From: Pomacea canaliculata
Taxonomy: Eukaryota; Mollusca; Gastropoda; Architaenioglossa; Ampullariidae
NCBI RefSeq assembly: GCF_003073045.1
Contig: NC_037597.1
Span: 4,646,717 to 4,710,716, forward strand
Direction: 5' to 3'
Length of the DNA: 64,000 nt
Under the pieces are notes generated by a model, which ran no database searches, was not told the DNA's origin, and worked only from the letters and a program-made list of their open reading frames with translations. The position numbers were made by a program, and so were the translations under genes. The stretch's first letter is position 1, and each line of letters begins with the position of its first letter. Shown here piece by piece: positions 44,301 through 63,460 of the stretch.

Positions 44301-47300
44301 CACGGCCCAGTTGAGGTGAGTGTGGATCCAGTCCCGGTACTTCTGCTGCGCCGAGTCCGTGTACTTCCACGAGCTGATGGCGCTGCCAAAGGGGAAGGAC
44401 TTCTTGGTCTGCTTGACCTGCAACATCCGCATCCTCCCCATCATGAGACACGTGTTTCTTTTTTATCCAATGAGAGTGTCGAATGCTTCAAACCTCGAGT
44501 TCATTTACGTCGATGACTTTTGTGGGATTATCTTTAGAAGCAGCACACACATCACTGTCCAACATCATCCAATGTATCGTGAGATGGTAGGTCAGGGTTA
44601 GAACATGTAGTTGTGAGGACATGCCAAGGCGATTCGTGTCCTCAGAAGTCGACATTAAAATACTCACAGCACTACAACACACCAACTGAACTCACCTCAA
44701 TCCTCACGTCGTGTGGAGCTATTCCGCTTGCTGTGGTGACACTGAAAAGACAGAAATTAAGTGTAGCAGAATGTTTCACTCCTGTATTTTTCCACACAGC
44801 ACGGTCTCAAGTACAAGAAGAAAGGGTTTTTCTTACTGGAAGTTGATGTCACTTTTTCTAACTCTGTTAATGACTGCATCAGTCGTCTGTCGCCAGTTAT
44901 CGGCGTTGACGTTAACCTCAACCATGGAGGCCTGGTCCACTAGGAACTCTACACCTGCTTCGGGTCCCTGATAGTAGAAGCTTGCTGACGATATAGCTGT
45001 AATACAAATAAACATCATTTCTTAGTGGCGTTTGATAAGACGAGCACGAAAGTCCAAACCACTAGAGTGGATTCGCACCATCAAAAACTGGACCAGGTGT
45101 TTATGTATTAAAAAGACAATAAAGATTCATGTAGCGCATTTTTTCACTGTGCAGTGGACTCAATGCACTTTGCAAATGTTTCTGATTACAGAATGAAAAC
45201 GATTAAAGAACTCATGGAAAGAGATACAAAATGGATATAATACACATACGGCACAGACCAAAACACATCAGGAAACAAAGGGGTAGAGACATGTTAGAGA
45301 CAAAGGTGGAGACATCTGCTCATGAAGTCAGGGGTTGGATAGAGTGAAGGACTGGTAGACTGCAGTCGATTGCGACCCTCACAATGATGAGCGGCATAAC
45401 AGGTCCACGAACAGCCAAGAAAATTGATGGTTTAATTACAGAAAAGTTATCAGAGAGTTAAATCTAATCTGCTGACACATAGTTCCAAAAGCGGCAAGAT
45501 GGCGCTGATATGTCAGCAGAGACCACCAGTCCACCATTTAAAGTGGTTCATAAAAAATGAGCTTCGTGGAGTAGACATAAAAGAACAATCGAGAAGATAG
45601 CAAGTGGCGTACGAAAATCACAGATCAGACAGCAGACACAACGCGTAATCATACCAGAGAGCTTAGATAACGAGAGGGTCCACTCGTGACCGCAGGGAAA
45701 ACTCGTCGGCTAGAGTTATCGTTCGTAACGTGTTGCTAAGAAACGACATGGCACGAGCAAGCGAAGGCGATCGTCTGAGGCAAGGTGGACAATTTTGTTC
45801 TGCAATTAACTGTCAGAACGCCAGGTTTAAATTAACCTCAAAAGAAAAACGTTTCTACAATTTCCCAAAAGAGGAAGAGAGGTAAGCTACGAATTTATTC
45901 TCAAATTACGATCCATAAGTGTACTGTAGTTGAGAGCAGTCTACTACAACGCGTTAATTTGCTCTTTTACTATGATTATTAAAACGACTTTACTGATTAT
46001 ACTGTGAAACTGTGTGATGAATTCTCACTTATCTGATTACAAACCTATTTAAATTTGTTATAGTATTATCATTTAAGGCATTTGTCACTGGGGTGAGGTG
46101 TTATAAAAATATTTGTTATTAATACATTGAAAAAATTATTACAACAGGAGCAAAATATGGATGAATTTTACAAGAAGGAAAGATTCTGACCATCTTACAC
46201 CATCTGATGTGTATGGAAAAGGCTACTGTCTTTGCTCTGATCATTTCGAGGAAAGTCAGTACAACTGTCCATGCAACCCCAAAAAAAGTCTTGTGTGGAA
46301 TGCTGTACCCACAGTTTTCTCCATTCCAAATCCACCATGCAATGTTGATAGCTTATGATTATTAGATAATAGTATATTCCAATATATATTACTAAGCCAT
46401 ATTTTACCATCATGGGCCTTTGTTTCTGTCATATTTTTTTTTTTAATGAACATTTATCATGAGAGATCACTCTAATTGGCACATAAGGCTAATGATGATC
46501 ATAGCTTGCACTGCAAAAGGTCTTTTTGAATGTGTGTGCGTGTGTGTTTGGACAGATTCTACATATAGATCTATTGGATATTTTGGCTACTGTTAACTCC
46601 TTTTCATTATGCTAATAGGGAAAAAATCTGTAAACCACATTTCTGTTTGCCTGCATTTGTAGGTAACTTCTTCAAGAAAGTGACCGATGGAGTTTTAGAG
46701 TGTGCCTATTGTAAAAATATTGACCAGTTACTTCCTGGGAAAAAAGTTAAATCTCAGTTGTAGCATTTAAGCTAAAGTAATTTAAAATTGTTTTAGAACA
46801 GTGTGAAAGAAAATGTTATAGTACATGTGTGAATGATCCCTTTTGAGTATCTGCTTGCTGTATATTTCATAGTAAGCATCACTGTTATCTTTAAATTGTC
46901 CACCAATGTTCTTACTATAAGGGATATGAATGTATATAGATATATACATTATTATTAATAGTAGTGTTATGATTTGTTATTAATTATGATTATTAGTAGT
47001 ATGATTTGTATGAGAATTTATTGCTGCATGCTTGTATGTAAGCAGAAATCTATATGTCTATTTATATTCATGTGTAAGTCTGTTTTTAACTGATTTTTTC
47101 ATATTCATATATTCACATAAATTAGATTTTTATGGATTTGAAATAAATGCAAATTTGTGCTCATGGACGTGTTGTTTGAATTTATAAAAGTTTTCCTTTT
47201 TAAATATAGTCAGCTGTCATACATGTATTAAAACTCTCCCAAACTACCCTCATCTCAGCAATTCCCATGAATAAAAGACACAAGAATCTGTTCTTAGATA

Positions 47301-50095
47301 AAAGTCATTTCATATCGCAAACGCCTAGACATTTACTCCAAAGATAAACACTGCTAGCGACGACTTTGTTTAGTAGTGCTCGATATTAGCAACTGCGGCG
47401 TAGCAGCACCTTTCGAAGGGACGCAACTCCGTCACTACTTTTCTTAACAAGTAAGGATAAAGAAGGAGTGCACCCTCTTTATATCTAAGCTCTCTGATCA
47501 ACCATTACATTGCATAATACTGTATGTTAGTGTTGTCTGTTGTGCTGCATCACATTGTATTAGACTATCACCTCACAGATGAAACTTTATCTTTATCTCC
47601 CTCACATTACTATGGTCGTCATACGCTAGTACTTCCGTCCAGACGTGAGTTCTGACAGTTCTGCTCACCTTTGTTAGGAGTCAGGAAGTCTCCCTGCATG
47701 AGCACCCATCCATCAGCAACGGTCACCAGGTTGCGCAAAGCCCCAGTGATGAAATCAGTCTGCCCACCTGTAAGTTGAACAGAACGGACTGTGCTGACTG
47801 TTCCTCTGACCTCTAATCACACCGTGCGACAACTACTACTATCTTAGACCACAGCTCTACAACAAACTTACACGATAGCAAAATAAACTATATTACATGT
47901 TCTTCATTAGCAAAGGTAAGCAATCAATATTAATGAACAAACGATAGAAGGAAGGAAGGAAGGTAATGCTCGCCTGAGTGAGAAACAGCGATCTCGATCA
48001 TGAGGGTGTGGCCGATATGGTTGGGCAGCTGGTTGAGCAGCTTCATGTAACTCTGTACCTTGTAGTAAGTCCCGGGCTTGAGATTCACATGTTGTGATGG
48101 TCCTTGATACGACTGAGTTCTGCAACATGCAGCATCACCAACCTTCATCTTGCTTCCGTAAAAACTTTTGTAAATGTAATTTTGACCTGAGGTGATCAGA
48201 CCGCTCAAAGATCAAGTAGCCAGTCACAAGACAAAGATGATGAGATGGCTGGTAGCAGAGATAATACTTTTGGAACATTCTTGAAAAGCAGAACGTTTTC
48301 AAAAGTATAACACTTAAAATAAATAAATAAATAAATAAATTAATAAATTAATATTTTAATAAATATTGTTTGTTGTCTCCTTTCAGAGTTCTTTTTTTGT
48401 TTCTGCTGTGGACTAGCAGTGTATCTCAGTACGCTAGTAAACACTACATACACTATGGAGACTAATTGCCTCCTCTCTTCCAGGTACGAGGCGTGGGTAG
48501 GCCGCTGGTCACGTGTCCACGCGCCGATGAGGATGCAGGGTATACGGTTTACACAATAGCGGACAGTAGAACGAAGGACAACGAAGAAACGACGACAGGA
48601 ATGTGCAAAGATCTAAAAAAGAAACAGTTGTGCAGCTGTATGCAAGCAGGATCATCCTCTCAGACACAGTCAGGTCCCTTGTATCAGTCTTTACAGCACG
48701 ATAGAAATTCTCCTTTACCTTCAGTCATCTGCGAAGTATTTACCACAGTTCAAAACGTCTTCGAGCAGAAGAGAAAAACAGGTAACACCTTAGATCAGGG
48801 GTCTCAAACTCATATTAGCATGTGGGCCGCAGTGGAAAGTAACAGCCAGTCAGCGGGCCGCACCACGAAAAGAAAATGTTTTTTCATTAAATTTTACGAA
48901 CACTACTGTCACTGCCGTTAAATGCTAAAATAAAGTTTTTATAATTATTAATTACATTTAGTGTAGTTTATTACATGCACAGGCAGTTTAGTTTATTAAA
49001 ATAAGTTGACGTTATCTCTGTCACTAATAAAAAAGCAGAAACTGTAGTTCCCATAAAAAACACCAAGCACAACATACATATACACCGCGGACGTGACCGC
49101 GGGCCGCACAAAAATGTTTCACGGGCCGCATACGGCCCGCGGGCCGCGTGTTTGAGACCCCTGCCTTAGATGAAAGGTCGGACCGCAGAAACTGTAGACG
49201 TTTACAAACAGAAGAGCGGCCACACACAAGATCATTCTCCAGAGTCTCGCCATCTCCAGACGATACTCCCAGTCACCACCACTCAGCTTTCTAGTCCGTC
49301 CTCACGACCGGAACACTGGCTGGAATTTCACTCCCGAAGACAGAGGTCGGGCAGACGACACTTCCTTTTCCAATGTTCACTCGAGACGTTACTTTTTCTT
49401 CACCCGCTCGGCTTTTTTCCCGCCAAAAAAAGTAAAAAGAAACAAAATTGCGTCAGATCATGACGTCAGATCGTGACGCGGCAACCTCCTCCTTGCCTCA
49501 GAGCTAAGGCCCGGGCTGTCAGCATGCGACATGCGACAATGACGATAATGTTGTTTATCCCTGTTTGAAATCAAAAATACGACAAAAATACTGCTAAAAG
49601 TAAACAAACATCAGAACACAGTTCATTCCGAAAAAAATCCTCAAAGATATTAACCAACGGTCTTGGATTGTTGATTGTTTCATTGACCTTCAGCCTTCTA
49701 AAATTTATTTGCAATATGGCAAAGCAGATTGACAGAATAAAAAGCGAAGAAGCAAAAATGATCTTACAGACCAAGAGAAAGAAGAGTAAAGTGAATTTGA
49801 GATTAAAAAAGTACGTTAAAATATAAATTCAAAGACAAAGACAACATTAAGTATTAAGACATGACCGTAAGAATTATAAAGGGGAGAGTGTGTCCAGTCA
49901 CCTGCCAGAAACCTTGAGAGAATGAGAACCAAAGCGCGAGTCGCCAGGAGCAACAAGTTCACATTTGAAGCCACCGCAGCTCCAGTTGTTCAAGGTCTCA
50001 AAGCCGCCATTGAGGAGCTGTTCTCCTCCCACCAGACAACTCAGTACAACCAGGAGGACGCTGGTCCTCGTCCACAGGTCCACTGGAGTCCACAT
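41310..50095 (-). CDS. GH10 endo-1,4-beta-xylanase with CBM4/9-like module, copy A, complete, 12 exons
   Basis: Secreted enzyme predicted to cut xylan backbones, retaining mechanism. Exons in transcript order: 49902-50095, 47974-48119, 47669-47767, 44837-44996, 44696-44741, 44259-44417, 44066-44121, 43749-43886, 42868-43039, 42292-42402, 41715-41933, 41310-41531; 573 residues. A signal peptide (about 1-24, SVLLVVLSCLVGG) precedes a CBM4/9-like sandwich (NGGFETLNNWSCGG, YQGPSQHVNLKPGTYYKVQS, GWVLMQGDFLTP; to about 185). The GH10 barrel follows: KQTKKSFPFGSA, RGHNLVWS, acid/base E342 in WDVNNENLHG, nucleophile E444 in ATELTVE, and ILFWGFWD. A C-terminal beta segment ends in HPVTINVH. Intron 2 has a GC donor. 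Intron 3 holds a THAP-bearing transposon on the other strand and intron 1 a copy-A-only segment. AATAAA lies at 41271-41276 (minus). Introns make this a host gene, not bacterial contamination. Activity on xylan is inferred from the family. Confidence 0.95.
43949..44016. repeat. Two-unit form of the 36-bp repeat in GH10 copy A intron 7
   Basis: Two partial units containing TATTCCACAGTAATT lie in the same intron as the expanded array of copy B and are the unexpanded counterpart. Confidence 0.85.
45655..47496. mobile_element. P-element-like (THAP) DNA transposon in intron 3 of GH10 copy A
   Basis: A 1,842-bp segment bounded by inverted repeats starting CAGAGAGCTTAGATA on each side, about 31 bp long with four mismatches. 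Copy B has no such segment at the matching place (around 58,205), so the insertion postdates the duplication or was lost from B. It encodes a THAP domain, the DNA-binding module of P-element transposases, and P-element inverted repeats are also 31 bp. No clean 8-bp target duplication is visible (aatcatac / atcaacca). No RNase-H-like catalytic part was found, so it is probably non-autonomous. Confidence 0.7.
45748..46358 (+). CDS. THAP-domain protein within the P-like transposon, two exons
   Basis: Exons 45748-45881 and 46148-46358 join in frame to 114 residues. The zinc-binding C2CH pattern is complete: FCSAINC, then RFYNFPKEEER, the conserved Trp in KIWMNF, CSDHF, and the closing NAVPTVF (the AVPTIF box). 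The protein ends soon after the domain. A reading of about 32 residues (NFFKKVTDGVLECAYC...) behind an acceptor near 46,660 could be a further exon but does not join to a clear donor. Likely the DNA-binding end of a transposase or a derived regulator. Confidence 0.72.
48471..49540 (+). pseudogene. Copy-A-only segment with an ORF broken by a hAT MITE
   Basis: Absent from the matching position in copy B (about 59,133). Behind an acceptor-like CTCTCTTCCAG (48473-48483), an open frame runs from about 48484 to 48795, is interrupted by a 368-bp MITE, and resumes in the same frame at 49172 to a TAG near 49290. The product is serine-rich and charged (for example RSFSRVSPSPDDTPSHHHS). I do not recognise it. 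It could be a displaced terminal exon of a plus-strand gene or a retrocopy piece. Confidence 0.4.
48796..49163. mobile_element. hAT-type MITE with perfect 8-bp target-site duplication
   Basis: The ends CAGGGGTCTCAAAC and GTTTGAGACCCCTG are inverted repeats. The element is flanked by identical 8-bp copies of CCTTAGAT at 48788-48795 and 49164-49171. The interior is rich in GGGCCGC blocks near both ends. It has no coding capacity. An 8-bp duplication with CAGGG termini is the hAT signature. Confidence 0.93.
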
Positions 50096-50168
50096 CGTGA
50101 GTGAGGGTAGAGATGGCTCACCTTGCCTCCAGGTCCTTTGCGATGTGAATGAAGACTAAGGAGAGCTG

Positions 50169-50177
50169 CCTTTTATC
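50169..50177 (-). promoter_or_regulatory. TATA-like box of GH10 copy A
   Basis: On the minus strand the sequence reads GATAAAAGGCAGC, about 75 bp before the start codon. It is conserved in copy B. GATA-type motifs (TTATCTGATA) lie further upstream at 50255-50265 and 50367-50373. Confidence 0.5.
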
Positions 50178-51010
50178 TCGTCAAATGTTCCAATCTCCTC
50201 CTTGTCACATTTTTGTGACCCCCATGCACTGTAACGGCTCCATCATGACCTTTTCTTATCTGATATGTGCTTGTCATCCTTGGTTTTGCAGTGAAATGTT
50301 TTACAACTAAATATCGCTCTGGCATTGACAGTAACATTGAATATTGGATTTTCATGCAATATCCGTCTTATCTATTTACATTTACTTTCTGATGAACTAG
50401 TCTTATAGAATCAGCGAACATGACAATCACCTACATTCTATCCGATATGTAGTTTAAATAGGTCAGGGGTCAGTGTGATTTCTGCTGCTGTTGTGTGTTT
50501 CATTTCTTTATTTGTCTTTAGCCCAGAAGACATTTGTATCCCTAAATGGTAACATAAACAAAGTTGGGATGTCTCATACAGTAAAAATCTTACGAGTACA
50601 TAGTATTTTGCAATGGTGACATACAATTTACCAAACGATCAAGAATTCAAGACATTTCCATGATGAAAAAGCTACATGCTACCAAAACATAAAAGTAGTT
50701 CAACAGTGATGATGCAAGGCGACAAAATTTTATGAAATTAATGTATATTTTTAAGTTTACTATTCATCAGTTGGTAAAATTCAAAGGCATTAGGGGGATG
50801 TTGTCCGGCCGGTAACATCAACACGTCGTCAAGAAACCTACGTCTGACCTGCCCTAAATACAACAGTTAAAGATCCAATTAAAAAGCATTGTTTTAAATG
50901 AACCACTTTGTACGAAATATTTGATCACAAGTAGAAGCCGTGAAGCACATGATATTACTGGATATTACTGGAGGCCTTTAATAGGAGGTAGGAAGATTTG
51001 TTTGCTTAGG

Positions 51011-51185
51011 CAGGGCTTCTGCTAAGGCTAAATTCTTTGGGGTTCGAGGGACCCCTTCTTCAGATTTTTAAGGGGTCCCTGTTCTTCGCCCAACTTTGAA
51101 TGGGACCCCATCGACGAAAATTGAAGGGGTCCTCCGAACTTTTAATGCCTACTGTATGCAATATTTTGCGTAAGCAGAAGCCCTG
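51011..51185. mobile_element. 175-bp hAT-like MITE, absent from the sister copy
   Basis: The ends CAGGGCTTCTGC and GCAGAAGCCCTG are inverted repeats, flanked by GCTTAGG direct repeats of 7-8 bp. The duplicate region near 61,915 has the empty site with a single GCTTAGGGC, so insertion followed the duplication. The interior has GGGGTCC palindromic blocks. Confidence 0.88.
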
Positions 51186-51429
51186 GCTTAGGGCTTTTTC
51201 GCTGACTTCATAATTTTTATAGTTAAAGGAATTCTAAAGGCAAAATAAAACTGCTTAGAATCGTGTGAAGAGTAGGATAAATTTGAATCTCGTCTATTTA
51301 TATGTGTGTTCATGTGGAAAACGTTGAAGATTTTTAGTAAAATGTTGTGTTTAATAAGAGAAATGACACGGCACTTTTTTTTGCTTCGACGAAATCTCGT
51401 TCTCCGTCACGTGACCATCGTGAAAACCA

Positions 51430-51545
51430 TGGCTGAAGAATGTGCTGCACCCGATTGCCACGAAAAGATGGGAAAAGAGTCTAAAGTTTCTTTTCATCAC
51501 TTTCCTAAAGACAAGATGATACAAAGCGAGTGGTCATACCCATAG
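51430..51545 (+). pseudogene. Truncated THAP-domain fragment upstream of GH10 copy A
   Basis: An ATG ORF with ECAAPDCHE (C-x4-C), SFHHFPKDK and SEW, the N-terminal half of a THAP domain, ends at a TAG. Remnants of the C-x2-H half follow in other frames (for example LCSKPF). The same stop occurs in the duplicate at 62158-62273, so it was already broken before the duplication unless an unseen intron rescues it. Confidence 0.65.
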
Positions 51546-51692
51546 AAAGGCTCGATCCCAGTACGAACAAGCTTTGGGAGACCAGAGAGTGGGACGTGTT
51601 ATGCTCCAAGCCATTTTGATTGTAGATTAGTTTGGATATCACTGATCCAACGCAAAATCTTCCCAATGACCACAGACACTTCATTCAGAGAC

Positions 51693-51717
51693 TGACGTCA
51701 TAAGGAGACTGACGTCA
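51693..51717. promoter_or_regulatory. Two CRE palindromes upstream of GH10 copy A
   Basis: TGACGTCA occurs at 51693-51700 and 51710-51717, one 17-bp period apart, about 1.6 kb upstream of the copy A start. The matching array upstream of copy B has more units. Confidence 0.5.
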
Positions 51718-52197
51718 TAAGGAGACAAGTCTTCCATCTCGTGAAGATATCGCGATTACACGGCGGAAGGACACAACGGTCGATTTCACTGGATTATTTC
51801 GATTTTTAAACATCGGCAACGTAAATAGTGCTAATAAGTGGTAATTAAGTGAGAAATGAATCCTTTATTTCTCCTGTAGTGCTCTCGTGCTCTGTAATTG
51901 TAACTAAAAAAGCCGCAGAGAAACATGTTATGGTCTCATTTCTGGAGTTTTGGTGAACAATAAAACAGCGAAAGATCCAATTAAAAAGCATTGTTCTAAT
52001 TTAATCACTATGTATGAAATGTTCGCCACACGATTACAAGACTGTAAAAATATGAGGTCAACACTAGCTTTTTGAAATACATTTTATTATTCTGGGTTGT
52101 CTACAAAACGGTTTTTCTAGTCACGGTGGTGGCCCATGTTTAAAAAAAGGCTTTTCTTTATCCTGATGACTGTTATCTGTGGAAATGAAAGAAATGT

Positions 52198-60918
<8,721 letters not shown>

Positions 60919-60991
60919 CGTGAGTGAGGGTAGAGATGGCTCACCTTGCCTCCAGGTCCTTTGCGATGTGAACGAAGACTAAGGAGAGCTG

Positions 60992-61000
60992 CCTTTTATT
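60992..61000 (-). promoter_or_regulatory. TATA-like box of GH10 copy B
   Basis: The minus strand reads AATAAAAGGCAGC about 75 bp before the start codon, as in copy A. GATA-type motifs are conserved at 61079-61089 and 61209-61215. Confidence 0.5.
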
Positions 61001-62157
61001 TCGTGAAATGTTCCAATCTCCTCCTTGTCCCATTTTTGTCACCCCCAGAGAGCAGTAAATGCTCCAGCTTGACCTTTTCTTATCTGATATTTGCTTATCA
61101 TCCTTGCTTTTGCAGTGAAATGTTTTACAACTAAATATCGTTCGCATTCTGGTATAGGCGGGGTCTTCGACAGTAACATTAAATATTGGATTTTCATGAT
61201 ATATCCGTCTTATCTATTTACATTTACTTACTGATGAACTAGTCTTGAAGAATGGCGAACATGACAGTCACCTACATTCTATCCGATATCCTGTTTAAAT
61301 AGGGCAGGGGTCAGTGTGATTTGTGCTGCTGTTGTGTGTTTTATTTCTTTATTTGTCCTTTAGCCAGAAGACATTTGTATCCCTAACCAGGTAACACAGA
61401 CAAAGTTGAGATGTATCTTACGGTAAAAATCTTACGAGTACATTATATTTTGCAACCTGATATAGTGACATACAATTTGCCAAACGATCAAGAATTCAAG
61501 ACATTTCCATGATGAAAAAGCTACATGCTGCCAAAACATAAAAGTAGTTCAACAGTGATGATGCAAGGTGACAACATTTTATGAAATTAATGTATATTTT
61601 TAAGTTTACTAATCATCAGTTGGTAAAATTCAGAGTCATTCGGTGGATATTGTTCCCTCGAAACCAGAGGTTGACCGGCCTGTAACATCGACAGCATCTT
61701 CAAGAAACCTACCCCTGACCTGCCCTAAGGTAACAAATTCTGGTCTCATTTCTTGAGTTTTGCGACAAATACAACAGTTAAAGATCTAATTAAAAAGCAT
61801 TGTTTTAATATAATCACTTTGTACGAAATATTTGATCACAAGTATAAGCCTGAAGCACCTGATATTACTGGATATTACTGGAGGCCTTTAATAGGAGGCA
61901 GGAAGATTTGTTTGCTTAGGGCTTTTTCGCTGACTTCATAATTTTTACAGTTAAAGGGATTCTAAAGGCAAAATAAAACTGCTTAGAATCACGTAAAGAG
62001 TAGGATAAATTTGAATCTCGTCTATTTATATGTGTGTTCATGTGGAAAACGTTGAAGGTTTTTAGTAGAATGTTGTGTTTAATAAGAGAAATTACACGGG
62101 ACTCTTTTTTTGCTTCGACGAAATCTCGTTCTCCGTCACGTGACCATCGTGAAAACC

Positions 62158-62273
62158 ATGCCTCGAGAATGTGCTGCACCCGATTGCCACGAAAAGAAGG
62201 GAAAAGAGTCTAAAGTTTCTTTTCATCAGTTTCCTAAAGACAAGATGATACAAAGCGAGTGGTCATACCCATA
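62158..62273 (+). pseudogene. Truncated THAP-domain fragment upstream of GH10 copy B
   Basis: Duplicate of 51430-51545 with a few substitutions (MPRECAAPDCHEKKGK); it ends at the same TAG. It has half a THAP domain only. Confidence 0.65.
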
Positions 62274-62419
62274 GAAAGGCTCGATCCCGGTACGAAAAAG
62301 CTTTGGGAGCCCAGAGAGTGGGACGTATTATCCTCCAAGCCATTTTGATTGTAGATTAGTTTGGATATCACTGATCCAACGCAAAATCTTCGCAATGACC
62401 ACAGACACTTCATGTCAGA

Positions 62420-62504
62420 GACTGACGTCATAAGGAGACTGACGTCATATGGAGACTGACGTCATAAGGAGACTGATGTCATAAGGAGACTGATATCATA
62501 AGGA
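62420..62504. repeat. 17-bp tandem repeat of CRE palindromes
   Basis: Five units of 17 bp. TGACGTCA is perfect at 62423-62430, 62440-62447 and 62457-62464, and degenerate at 62474-62481 (TGATGTCA) and 62491-62498 (TGATATCA). It lies about 1.5 kb upstream of GH10 copy B. Confidence 0.9.
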
Positions 62505-62815
62505 GACAGTCTTCCATCTCGGGAAGATATCGCGAATACTCGGCGGAAGGACACAAGGGTCGATTTCACTGGATTATTTCGATTTTTATAAACATCGGCA
62601 ACCGAAATAGTGCTAATAAGTGGTAATTCAGCGAGAAACGAATCCTTTAATTATTTCTCCTGCATTGCTCTCGTGCTCTGTAATTGTAACTAAATATATT
62701 TTTGAAACGTTAGACCGTCGCCACAGCCTTATCACAAGCCTTGAGTATCCCTTTAAGTCCTTAGGGTTTCTCATCGAGAACATCTAGGCCCTCTAGAACC
62801 ACCAGTTCTCATTAA

Positions 62816-62935
62816 GTGTCTGGGGATTAAGTGCTTAGGGATAAAAAGTCTAGGGGATTAAGTGTCGGGGAGTAAGTGTCGGGGAGTAAGTGTCGGGGGT
62901 TAAGTGTCAGGGGTTTAAGTGACTAGACACCACTT
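62816..62935. repeat. Short G-rich tandem repeat
   Basis: Repeated units of about 15 bp around GGGGAGTAAGTGTC / GGGGATTAAGTG, with the typical drift of a small minisatellite. Confidence 0.8.
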
Positions 62936-63259
62936 TATGAAACTTCAAGGGTATAGTTCTCTCTCTTTGACTGTCCTTTGATCCATTACGAAATGGTAAC
63001 TGTATCTGTGTCACGTGAATTTCAAACACTGTTGCTGAAGCGTTAAAAGTTTAATTTCTGTGGAACTAATGAGCCATAGGCTGTCACCTGCTCAGGTAAC
63101 AAGGGCAGAAATTGTCTGCTAAACTTGGTTATTTGGCATTACTAGAATGCAATCGTTGAGCTTGATTTCACACCATGTTCCTGCACCTCTCATCTGTCAC
63201 CACGGAGCACAAATCACCAATCAACATGATACTGCCATAAAATGTGTATATGTGTGTGT

Positions 63260-63298
63260 CTATACTATGTCTATACTATGTCTATACTATGTCTATAG
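63260..63298. repeat. 11-bp tandem repeat
   Basis: About 3.5 perfect copies of CTATACTATGT. Confidence 0.9.
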
Positions 63299-63364
63299 AT
63301 AGTACTGACAGAAGAGGACATACCACAATTCTGACATGATGTTGCTTTTCTTCTGAAGGTGGTG

Positions 63365-63460
63365 CTGTCGTCAATTGTCGGAGTCGACGTTGACCTCGTG
63401 TACAGGTCTCGTCTGTTGCAATGTGTACTCCACTTGCCGAACCTTGGTAGTAGAAGGTGG
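63365..63460 (-). pseudogene. Decayed exon 4 of a third GH10 copy
   Basis: Behind a conserved acceptor (CACTGCAG), ATFYYQGSASGVHIATDE matches the exon 4 product SASFYYQGPEAGVEFLVDQ. A frame slip follows, and in the other frame EVNVDSDN is followed by TGA where the functional copies have Trp. No other exon of this copy is visible nearby. Confidence 0.75.

Larger units (their letters stand above)
50096..52197. other. Spacer between GH10 copies A and B
   Basis: It contains, from left to right, the copy A promoter region, a MITE (51011-51185), a decayed THAP fragment (51430-51545), two CRE palindromes (51693-51717) and the duplication junction near 51,905-51,920. Most of it is repeated at 60,919-62,694. 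Confidence 0.8.

Noticed and set aside
44148..44601. Plus-strand ORFs of up to 122 residues over GH10 exons
   Set aside because: Antisense shadows of GC-rich coding exons; they repeat at the same places in copy B because the exons do.
48120..48208. Extension of GH10 exon 2 upstream to the ACCTCAG acceptor
   Set aside because: It gives the wrong phase in copy A and inserts about 20 residues into the carbohydrate-binding module. The acceptor TGTTGCAG at 48120 gives VSGR-TQSYQGP in both copies.
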